DNA from: Gemmatimonadota bacterium
GTDB lineage: Bacteria; Gemmatimonadota; Gemmatimonadetes; Gemmatimonadales; GWC2-71-9
DNA: 9,798 nt
Assembly (NCBI GenBank): GCA_003221825.1
Contig: QHUE01000143.1
Coordinates: forward strand, 1 to 9,798
Reading direction: 5' to 3'
The notes under the pieces are model-generated. The model made no database searches, had not been told where the DNA came from, and saw only the letters and a list, made by a program, of their open reading frames with translations. Position 1 is the stretch's first letter, and the number at the start of each line of letters is the position of its first letter. Shown here piece by piece: positions 1-5,740 of this stretch. A program made the position numbers and the translations under genes.

Positions 1-1967
1 TTGAACTGGTCGCAAAACTGTCGGACGGTCGGGCGGACGGACTGTCGGACGAGCTGGAGCACCTTCCCGGTTTTGCAGGGCGAAAAGATGCACCGCTCTG
101 GAAGGAGCTGTGTCAGCTCGCCAACGAAATCCGCGGGCTGCCGCGACATGTGTCGCAACATCCAGGCGGGATGATCCTCTCTTCCCGGCCCCTCGTGGAG
201 ATCGTCCCGCTCGAGCGCGCCGCGATGGAAGACCGGGTTGTCTGCCAGTGGGACAAGGATTCGTGCGACGACGCGCGCTTCATCAAGATCGACTTCCTCG
301 CGCTCGGCATGCTGTCGCTGGTGGAGGAGTGCGTCGAGTTGATCGCGCGCCGCACGGGGACTCCGCCCGATCTGTCGCGCATCGATTTCGAGGATCCGGC
401 GATTTACGACCGCATCTGCGCCGGCGACACGATTGGTCTGTTCCAGATCGAGAGCCGGGCCCAAATCCAGATGATCCGCCGGAGCCGGCCGCGCAATCTC
501 GAAGACCTCGCGGTCGAAGTCGCGATCGTGCGACCGGGACCGATCGTCGGCGGCGCGGTGAATCCCTACGTGCGCCGGCGCGAGGAGCAGCGCCGCGCGC
601 ACGCCGCCGGCAGGCCGTACGAGCCGCCCGTCGATCATCCCCTGCTGCGCGAATGCCTCGCCGAAACGCTCGGCGTCATCCTCTATCAGGATCAGGTGCT
701 GCAGGTGTGCCAGGCGCTCGCGGGATTCACGCCCGGCCAGTCCGAGGCGCTGCGCCGCGCGATGAGCCGCCGCCGTTCTCATGATCTGATTGCCGGCTTC
801 TGGGAGGAGTTTCGCGCGGGAGCGATGGCCCGCGGCGTTCCCGAAGCCACGGCCGAGAAGGTGTTCGGCCAGGTGACCGCGTTCAGCGAGTTCGGATTTC
901 CCAAGTCACACGCCGCGGCGTTCGGTCTGCTCGCCTACCAGTCGGCATGGCTCAGACACTATCACCCAGTCGAGTATTACGTCGCACTCTTCAATAATCA
1001 GCCGATGGGCTTCTATTCGATCGACGCGTTGGGACGCGATGCCATGCGCAACGGCATCGCCATGCGACTGCCGGACGTGAACGTCAGCGACGTCTGGTGC
1101 ACGGTTGAACGGGAATCGGGAAACGGGAATCGGGAATCGTCAGCACTCCGAGTCGGGTTGGGGTTCATTCGCCATTGGAGCGAAGAGACTGCCACGGCAA
1201 CCGTCGTCGAGCGAGAGCAACATGGTCCATTCAAAAGCGTGGGTGATTTCATCCGGCGCGCGCCGCCGAAGCTCAAACGCACCGCGATCGAAGCGCTCAT
1301 GTGGGTCGGCGGCTGTGACGGATTCGGTCTGACACGGCGCGAGCTGCTGTGGCAAGTCGGTCTCTGGCTGCCGCCTCAGGCGTCCCAATCGGGCGACGGC
1401 CGCGGCCGGCGCCAGCTCGAGCTCGCCCTGAATCATCCCCATGAGCTGCTGGCATTCGGCGGGCTGGCAGCTCACGAGCGCCTGCTGGCCGAGTACGCCA
1501 CGCTCGGGTTCTCGGCCAGCGGGCATCCCTTGTCGTTGGTACGTAACGCGTTACCGCCTGGCCTGACGCTCAACCGGGACCTGGCAAACCTCAAAGCCGG
1601 CGTCAAATGCCTGGTCGCGGGTCTCGTCGTCGCGCGCCAGCGCCCCGAGACCGCCAAGGGAATCGTCTTCCTGTTGGTCGAAGACGAAACGGGAATGACG
1701 AACGTGATCGTGCGGCCCGATGTCTACGATCGCTGCCGCGCCGCCGTCCGCGGTGAGCCGTTCGTGTTGGTAACCGGTAAGTTGGCCAAGGACGACGGCA
1801 CCGTGAACGTGCTCGCAGAGCAAGTGGAAGGACTGCAGGCAGACGTGCGGCGTGCGGCGTGGGGCGCAGATACATCGAGTTTCGACGCGGCACGCCACAC
1901 GCCACACGCATTTACGTTTTTGCGAGCCATGCGCCGCGTCGCACCCGATTCCAAGGACTGGGGATGA
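1..1967 (+). CDS. dnaE2: Error-prone DNA polymerase III alpha subunit DnaE2/ImuC (5' truncated by window)
   Basis: The frame is open from base 3 to the TGA at 1965-1967 and gives 654 residues, the C-terminal 60% or so of a family usually about 1,050-1,100 residues long. DnaE2 is the C-family polymerase of the damage-inducible mutagenic translesion pathway, normally acting with ImuA/ImuB. Counting from base 3, the motif KIDFLALGML (around residues 95-104) holds the third palm aspartate (Asp97, codon 291-293). The first two catalytic aspartates lie outside the window. LFQIESRAQ followed by VRPGPIVGGAVNPY is the DnaE2-type version of the C-family core, and GFPKSHAAAFGLLAYQSAWL is the fingers motif. 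A helix-hairpin-helix segment (KRTAIEALMWVGGCDGFG, about 425-442) and an OB fold (about 533-610) follow. The protein ends in APDSKDWG, like the SRDF/SRDW ends of the family. Three short tandem arrays (20-51, 1111-1138, 1846-1906) lie in frame inside it. The promoter and any LexA box are upstream of the window. Confidence 0.96.
   Translation, partial: ELVAKLSDGRADGLSDELEHLPGFAGRKDAPLWKELCQLANEIRGLPRHVSQHPGGMILSSRPLVEIVPLERAAMEDRVVCQWDKDSCDDARFIKIDFLALGMLSLVEECVELIARRTGTPPDLSRIDFEDPAIYDRICAGDTIGLFQIESRAQIQMIRRSRPRNLEDLAVEVAIVRPGPIVGGAVNPYVRRREEQRRAHAAGRPYEPPVDHPLLRECLAETLGVILYQDQVLQVCQALAGFTPGQSEALRRAMSRRRSHDLIAGFWEEFRAGAMARGVPEATAEKVFGQVTAFSEFGFPKSHAAAFGLLAYQSAWLRHYHPVEYYVALFNNQPMGFYSIDALGRDAMRNGIAMRLPDVNVSDVWCTVERESGNGNRESSALRVGLGFIRHWSEETATATVVEREQHGPFKSVGDFIRRAPPKLKRTAIEALMWVGGCDGFGLTRRELLWQVGLWLPPQASQSGDGRGRRQLELALNHPHELLAFGGLAAHERLLAEYATLGFSASGHPLSLVRNALPPGLTLNRDLANLKAGVKCLVAGLVVARQRPETAKGIVFLLVEDETGMTNVIVRPDVYDRCRAAVRGEPFVLVTGKLAKDDGTVNVLAEQVEGLQADVRRAAWGADTSSFDAARHTPHAFTFLRAMRRVAPDSKDWG
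20..51 (+). repeat. Four imperfect 8-bp tandem units inside dnaE2
   Basis: The bases read as four consecutive octamers: GTCGGACG, GTCGGGCG, GACGGACT, GTCGGACG. The first and last are identical; the middle two differ by one and two bases. They encode a small polar stretch (LSDGRADGLSDEL) at a place that looks like a linker before the conserved LPRHVSQHPGG motif. Other phasings are possible because the units are degenerate. Confidence 0.5.
1111..1138 (+). repeat. Four tandem GGGAATC heptamers inside dnaE2
   Basis: The four units are 1111-1117, 1118-1124, 1125-1131 and 1132-1138. Three are exactly GGGAATC and the second is GGGAAAC. They encode a run rich in Arg, Glu, Ser, Gly and Asn (RESGNGNRES) between the DVNVSDVWCTVE segment and the ALRVGLGFIRHW segment, both conserved in DnaE2. 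The array keeps the frame and looks like an insertion in a surface loop. Confidence 0.85.
1846..1906 (+). repeat. Inverted repeat built of heptamers near the 3' end of dnaE2
   Basis: The left arm 1846-1866 is three heptamers (TGCGGCG, TGCGGCG, TGGGGCG). The right arm 1886-1906 is CGCGGCA, CGCCACA, CGCCACA. The reverse complement of the right arm matches the left arm at 17 of 21 positions, with a 19-nt loop between them. The arms lie in frame in the DnaE2 C-terminal linker, after the OB fold and before the terminal RAMRRVAPDSKDWG. No T run follows, so it does not look like a terminator. On the minus strand two of the mismatches become G-T wobbles. Confidence 0.7.
1953..1957 (+). promoter_or_regulatory. 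Ribosome binding site AAGGA for the gene coupled to dnaE2
   Basis: AAGGA lies inside the last codons of dnaE2, six bases before the ATG at 1964. Together with the ATGA overlap this decides the start of the downstream gene and points to translational coupling. Confidence 0.6.
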
Positions 1968-2539
1968 GCGCTCGACAATCCTGCACCCTTGGCTTTCGCG
2001 TGAAAACCGGCTGGGCCGCGGCCGTGCTGATCGCGAATTCGGCGAAACCCGTTGTTCTCGACAGCCGGGTCATCGAGCTGGCCGATCCCGGCGTGGCGGA
2101 CTCGCGCCAACCCTATCACGCCGGCTTCGGCACCGCGCAAACCGACACCGCAAAGGTGACGCGCCTGGTGCGCGGCATCGAGCGCTTCTCTCGTCGCACG
2201 ATCGCGGCCTTGGTGGCTGAATACCGTGAACACTATCGTCTGCGCAGCGCGGTGGTCGTCGTCGCCTCGCTCACCGATCCCGCCAGCATCGCCAATCAGC
2301 ACATGCGCGCGCACGCGTCGGAAGGTCGGCTGTTCCGCACCGTGCTCGTCGATGGCCTGAAGCACTCCGACGTGACCGTTCGTGTCGTGCTCGAGCGCGA
2401 GGTCTACGAGTTACTGGGCAAGGCCCTGCGTCGCTTGCCGAGCCAAGCGAAGTCCCGGGTCGCGGCGCTGGGTGAGGGCATCGGCCGTTGGCGGGCCGAG
2501 CAAAAAGTCGCTGCTGCAGCGGCCTGGCTGGTCAGCTAG
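1964..2539 (+). CDS. Conserved protein of unknown function, translationally coupled to dnaE2
   Basis: 191 residues. I chose the ATG at 1964 because it overlaps the dnaE2 stop (ATGA) and has AAGGA six bases upstream; the frame is open further upstream, but only inside dnaE2. I do not recognise a named family. The N-terminus (LGFRVKTGWAAAVLIA, residues 9-24) reads as two strands of a core sheet. Next come a polar RQPYHAGFG stretch, a strand VVVVASLTDPASIANQHMRA and EGRLFRTVLVDGL, and an Arg/Lys-rich helical end with RWRAEQKVAAAAAWL. From memory, similar proteins with these same motifs (GFRVK.GWA, DPASIAN.H.RAHA.EGRLFR, WRAE.K) occur in related high-GC bacteria, so it is probably a real conserved gene rather than a chance frame. 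There is no signal peptide or membrane segment, so it should be cytoplasmic. Sharing an operon with dnaE2 hints at a DNA-damage or nucleic-acid role, which is inference only. Confidence 0.8.
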   Translation: MSARQSCTLGFRVKTGWAAAVLIANSAKPVVLDSRVIELADPGVADSRQPYHAGFGTAQTDTAKVTRLVRGIERFSRRTIAALVAEYREHYRLRSAVVVVASLTDPASIANQHMRAHASEGRLFRTVLVDGLKHSDVTVRVVLEREVYELLGKALRRLPSQAKSRVAALGEGIGRWRAEQKVAAAAAWLVS

Positions 2540-2574
2540 TGGCGTTTCTCGGCGCGGCACGTAATTCTGTAGAT

Positions 2575-3522
2575 ATGCGAATTCTGGTGTGCTGTCTGCT
2601 GGTCGTCGCGTGCGGCGGAAACCCGGCCCCGGAGAAAACCGGGCCCGCGGCACCGGCGGCTCGGCCGCTCCGCACGTTCGATCGTACGCTCCACGCCACG
2701 TCGTTCAACGGTACGCGGCTCACCTACCGCCTCATCGGCGACAGCGGGGCTGCCCCCGTGGTATTCGTCCACGGCTCGTTGGGGGACCTGCGATCGTGGA
2801 ACGGACAGGAGACACAGTTCGCGCAAATCTATCGTGTCCTCGTCTACAGCCGCCGCTATCATCCGCCCAATCCTCAGGTGGACGACGACCAGATCTATTC
2901 GCCCAAACTGCATGCCGAAGACTTGGCGGCGATGCTGCTGACACTGGACATCGCGCCGGCGCACGTCGTGGGTTCGGGGTATGGCGCGTACACCGCTCTC
3001 GCGCTGGCGCTCGACCATCCACAGCTCGTGCGCTCGCTCGTCCTGGCCGAGCCCCCGATCTTCCCACTGCTCACCGCCTCCGAGGAGGGAGACGCGGCCC
3101 GGCGCGCGTTCTACACGAACTCCTTCGATCCTGCGCGGGCCGCGTTCGCACGCGGTGACTCGGTGGCGGGATTGCGCGCATTCTACGACGCCATGAACGG
3201 GCGGGGCCGGTTCGACCAGCTCTCCCCGTCGGCCCGCGCTGACGTGCTCGCACACGCCTTCGAGCTGCGACACGAGCTGCTCGCCAATCGTGAGCAGTAT
3301 TTCCCGACGGTGTCCTGCGCGGAGCTCGGGCGGATCACGACTCCCGTGCTGCTCGTCAGGGGCGAGCGCAGCCCGCGCATGTTTCAGCTCATCAGCGACG
3401 AGCTGGCGCGCTGCCTGCGGAGCGACACGACGATTGTGATTCCCGGTGCCGCGCACCCCCCGAATGCCGGCAATCCCAGCTTCTACAACCAGGTGGTCGC
3501 GCGCTTCATTATGACGCATTGA
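2575..3522 (+). CDS. Alpha/beta-hydrolase fold lipoprotein with Gly at the nucleophile position
   Basis: 315 residues from the ATG at 2575. An earlier in-frame ATG at 2488 would overlap the upstream gene and spoil the signal sequence. The N-terminus MRILVCCLLVVAC is a short hydrophobic segment ending in a lipobox-like VVAC (Cys13), followed by a Gly/Pro/Ala-rich linker, so a membrane-anchored periplasmic lipoprotein is likely. The hydrolase core starts near residue 43 and has the HG oxyanion motif VFVHGSLGDLRSW (63-75), the elbow VVGSGYGAYTALALALDHP, a GERSP segment, and a late His in PGAAHPPN (His294). Relatives usually read G-x-S-Y-G-A-Y at the elbow. Here it is G133-S-G135-Y-G137, so the serine is replaced by glycine and the only Ser is one place early. 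It may be non-catalytic or use altered chemistry. It lies 35 bp after the unknown gene with no clear Shine-Dalgarno sequence. Substrate unknown. Confidence 0.85.
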   Translation: MRILVCCLLVVACGGNPAPEKTGPAAPAARPLRTFDRTLHATSFNGTRLTYRLIGDSGAAPVVFVHGSLGDLRSWNGQETQFAQIYRVLVYSRRYHPPNPQVDDDQIYSPKLHAEDLAAMLLTLDIAPAHVVGSGYGAYTALALALDHPQLVRSLVLAEPPIFPLLTASEEGDAARRAFYTNSFDPARAAFARGDSVAGLRAFYDAMNGRGRFDQLSPSARADVLAHAFELRHELLANREQYFPTVSCAELGRITTPVLLVRGERSPRMFQLISDELARCLRSDTTIVIPGAAHPPNAGNPSFYNQVVARFIMTH

Positions 3523-3532
3523 TCGGCAGGGG

Positions 3533-3561
3533 TTGACGAAGCGCCGTCCAGCCGGTCAAAT
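3533..3561 (+). promoter_or_regulatory. Possible sigma-70-type promoter giving a near-leaderless transcript
   Basis: TTGACG (3533-3538) and TCAAAT (3556-3561) are 17 bases apart, matching 5 of 6 and 4 of 6 consensus positions. Transcription would start about 6-7 bases later, within a few bases of the GTG at 3573. That fits the absence of a Shine-Dalgarno sequence there. Predicted from pattern only. Confidence 0.35.
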
Positions 3562-3572
3562 AACCCGTTACC

Positions 3573-4847
3573 GTGTCGCGCCGTTCTTCCCTCGCGGTTG
3601 CCTTCGTCCTCTTCGCACCGGTCCTTGCAGCACAAGGCCGCACTGACGGACTCATAGCCACCGCTCGGGCTTACATCACCGGGCGCAAGTTCGATCAAGC
3701 CGACAGCACACTGACCGGTGCACTCGAATCCGCGCCGTACCTGATGGATTCCGTGCATGTCTTTGTCTGGCGCGCCATACTCGAGCACCTGCGCGGCAGC
3801 GATAGTCTGGCCAGCGAGAATTTCCGTTCCGCGATTGGCCTGTATACGCCCCTCCGGGTCAACGGGCTCGATCAAGTGGCGCCCGGGCTCGAGGCAGTCT
3901 TCGAGTCTGTCTCGCGCGGCATGCGTGTGTACAGCGCGAGTCAGTTGGACGAGCCGGCCACCTGGCAGACAGGACGTTCGCTGACCTATCCACCGGCGCT
4001 GCGGCGCCGCCGTCTGGGTGGCCAGGCCCTTATCACTGCGATCGTGGACAGCACGGGGCACGTCGAGGCGCAGAGTTTTCGCGTGCTCGACGTCCCCGAT
4101 TCCGGATTCATCGAGCCACTCCGCGACATGCTGCTGGCGGCGACGTTCGCGCCAGGACGGGTGAAAGGGCACGCCGTCCGAAGCAGCATCGATCTCAGCT
4201 TCACGCTGACGCCACCAGCGCCGAAAAGCCCGACCATGCTTGTCGGAGCGGCACGCGATCAATTGCGCGCCCATCGTGCCGATAGCGCGCTGGCCCTGAC
4301 CGAGGAGGCGCTCGACAGCGCCAACGAGGCCACTCCTGGAGAGCGCGTGTACGCACAACTCGTCCAGGGCCTCGCCTGGCATGCGAAACAGCGTGACAGC
4401 TCAGCGGCGGTAGCGTTCGCAGCGGGACTGGCGGGCTACCGGGATTTGACAGCGCGCGGGGTCGATCTGGCGCCCTTCCTGAAACGCCTAGCGGACTCGA
4501 TACGCATCAATGGCCGCGGTCAGCCGGCCACCAGGTCGGCCCCGCTGGGCGCACCGGCGGTGGTGGGTGCGGTGGATGAGCAGCCCGCGCTGATCTCGTA
4601 TCCGCCGATCCGCTACGCGCCGGAGATGCAGGCGCTGCGCATCGGCGGCACCGTAATCGTGGAAGCGACGCTCGACACGACCGGCCGCATCCAGCCGGCG
4701 ACGGTGAAAGTCGTCCAGACCCCGAATCCAGTCTTCGATGCCGAGGCGAAACGCGTGGTCCTGGCCGCGGTGTATCGGCCGGCCCGCCTCCATGGCCGGG
4801 CCGCGCGGGTGACGATTCGTCAGCCGATCACGTTCGCCGCCTATTGA
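3573..4847 (+). CDS. Secreted protein with two TonB C-terminal domains and helical repeat modules
   Basis: 424 residues from a GTG start that directly precedes a signal peptide (MSRRSSLAVAFVLFAPVLAA, cleavage near residue 20), so the mature protein should be periplasmic. The first TonB_C domain is about residues 137-212 (LTYPPALRRRRLGGQALI, DSTGHV). The second is about 341-422 (ISYPPIRYAPEMQALRIGGTVIV, DTTGRIQPATV, AVYRPARLHGR). Each is preceded by an alpha-helical, TPR-like stretch of about 85 residues (28-115 and 224-310). The two halves align by eye, for example DSLASENFRSAIGLY with DSSAAVAFAAGLAGY. The protein therefore looks like a duplication of one [helical + TonB_C] module. Unlike true TonB it has no uncleaved N-terminal anchor or Pro-rich spacer. 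TonB_C domains in TonB bind the TonB box of outer-membrane receptors; whether these do is unknown. The gene starts 50 bp after the hydrolase and lacks a Shine-Dalgarno sequence. Confidence 0.85.
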   Translation: MSRRSSLAVAFVLFAPVLAAQGRTDGLIATARAYITGRKFDQADSTLTGALESAPYLMDSVHVFVWRAILEHLRGSDSLASENFRSAIGLYTPLRVNGLDQVAPGLEAVFESVSRGMRVYSASQLDEPATWQTGRSLTYPPALRRRRLGGQALITAIVDSTGHVEAQSFRVLDVPDSGFIEPLRDMLLAATFAPGRVKGHAVRSSIDLSFTLTPPAPKSPTMLVGAARDQLRAHRADSALALTEEALDSANEATPGERVYAQLVQGLAWHAKQRDSSAAVAFAAGLAGYRDLTARGVDLAPFLKRLADSIRINGRGQPATRSAPLGAPAVVGAVDEQPALISYPPIRYAPEMQALRIGGTVIVEATLDTTGRIQPATVKVVQTPNPVFDAEAKRVVLAAVYRPARLHGRAARVTIRQPITFAAY

Positions 4848-4848
4848 C

Positions 4849-4855
4849 GAGGGAG
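4849..4855 (+). promoter_or_regulatory. Shine-Dalgarno GAGGGAG upstream of msrA
   Basis: GAGGGAG lies 13 bases before the msrA ATG (4869), which is rather far, but only 5 bases before another ATG (4861). That ATG opens a three-codon frame (Met-Arg-Ala-stop) whose TGA overlaps the msrA ATG. The arrangement permits initiation at 4861 followed by re-initiation at 4869. Confidence 0.5.
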
Positions 4856-4868
4856 CGAGAATGAGAGC

Positions 4869-5405
4869 ATGACAACTGAACTCGCTACGCTCGCGGGCGG
4901 CTGCTTCTGGTGCCTCGAGGCCGTCTTCGAGCAGCTGCGCGGCGTCACGAAGGTCGCCTCCGGCTATTCGGGCGGCCACGTCCCCAAGCCGAGCTACGAG
5001 GCCGTGTGCACCGGCACGACGGGGCACGCCGAAGTGGTGCAGGTGACGTTCGACCCGGACGAGCTCTCGTATCGCGACTTGCTGGGCGTGTTTTTTACGT
5101 TGCACGATCCCACCACGCCCGACCGCCAGGGGGGCGACGTGGGGACCCAGTATCGCTCCGCCATCTTTTATCACGATGACGAGCAGCGGCGCACCGCCGA
5201 GGACGTCGTGAAGGAGCTCGAGGCCGAGCACGTGTTCGACGACCCGATCGTGACGAAGATCGAGCCGCTGAAGGCGTTCTATCCCGCCGAGGAGTACCAC
5301 CGGGAGTACTACAGAAGGAATCCGAACCAGCCGTACTGCCGCGCCGTCATTGCGCCCAAAGTCGCGAAGCTGCGCAGCAAGTACCTCGAGAAGCTGAAAG
5401 CCTAG
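4869..5405 (+). CDS. msrA: Peptide methionine-(S)-S-oxide reductase MsrA
   Basis: 178 residues, a normal length. MsrA reduces the S-epimer of methionine sulfoxide in proteins and as free amino acid, recycled by thioredoxin, and is part of oxidative-damage repair. The catalytic signature GGCFWCLE is at residues 10-17 with Cys12 as nucleophile and Glu17 as the conserved acid. Further family motifs are SGYSGG (31-36), TGHAEVVQVTFDP (51-63), HDPTTPDRQGGDVGTQYRS and the AEEYHREYYRRNP end. Cys157 in QPYCRAVIAPK is placed as the usual resolving cysteine; Cys15 and Cys47 are also present. There is no signal peptide, so it acts in the cytoplasm. The ATG at 4869 is the only sensible start because GGCFWC follows at once. 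It is the last + strand gene, 21 bp after the TonB-domain gene, and its TAG overlaps the stop of the opposing helicase remnant. Confidence 0.97.
   Translation: MTTELATLAGGCFWCLEAVFEQLRGVTKVASGYSGGHVPKPSYEAVCTGTTGHAEVVQVTFDPDELSYRDLLGVFFTLHDPTTPDRQGGDVGTQYRSAIFYHDDEQRRTAEDVVKELEAEHVFDDPIVTKIEPLKAFYPAEEYHREYYRRNPNQPYCRAVIAPKVAKLRSKYLEKLKA
5402..5405. other. CTAG shared by two convergent stop codons
   Basis: TAG at 5403-5405 on the + strand ends msrA. TAG read on the - strand from 5404 to 5402 ends the helicase tail frame. The genes overlap by two bases within one palindromic CTAG, so no intergenic terminator can lie between them. Confidence 0.9.
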
Positions 5406-5740
5406 CCGGCCGCCTTACTCTTGCCGAGGTAGGTGCGCACGAGCGGCGCCGGGCGGCGCCGCAGGAGCGCGCCCCGCAGGATGTCGCGCTCTTCGGCCGG
5501 CACATCCACCAGGAATCGCTCGCCCTTCCCTTCGCCTTCTTTCACGACGATCGGTACGCCGTCGCGGTAGAGGACGCGGTTGGTGGTGATCGCGGGAACC
5601 GCTTCATCAGGCGTGAGAATCCCGACCAGGTTCAGCGGATCGGCCCCACTCACGGCTATCAACTCCTCTGCTCCCGGCTCCCTCCGCGTGGTCCGGAGCA
5701 GTCCGATTGCCTCCGGTAATGCATACTGCTCCCCGGATCT
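5402..5740 (-). pseudogene. lhr: Out-of-frame C-terminal tail of the Lhr-type helicase
   Basis: The tail (SGEQYALPEAIGLLRTTRR, then SGADPLNLVGILTPDEAVPA, TNRVLYRDGVPIVV and a basic RTYLGKSKAAG end) is the normal C-terminus of large Lhr helicases, but it is in a different frame from the preceding 2.6 kb. The same frame stays open upstream to 6214 only as Arg-rich shadow sequence, so I place the real remnant at about 5402-5740. The sequence between GRWA (Trp codon 5773-5775) and SGEQYALPEA, normally several tens of residues including an RRYG.VFR-type segment, is missing. The shift therefore comes with a deletion, not a single base change. On its own this piece has no recognisable start. Confidence 0.75.

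Noticed and set aside
1859..1963. Upstream start at 1859 for the gene after dnaE2
   Set aside because: That extension is a shadow of the dnaE2 C-terminus and its repeat arms; the ATG at 1964 has AAGGA and the ATGA overlap.
2488..2574. Upstream ATG at 2488 as start of the hydrolase
   Set aside because: It would overlap the preceding gene by 52 bases and bury the lipoprotein signal inside the protein.
2624..2647. GC-rich hairpin (stem CGGCCCCGG/CCGGGCCCG, loop AGAAAA) considered as a terminator
   Set aside because: It lies in the 5' coding part of the hydrolase, has one mismatch and no following T run; probably a by-product of a Pro/Ala/Gly linker.
2536..3519. Minus strand open frame of 327 residues opposite the hydrolase gene
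   Set aside because: The + strand has a lipobox and alpha/beta-hydrolase motifs; the antisense frame has no motifs and typical shadow composition.
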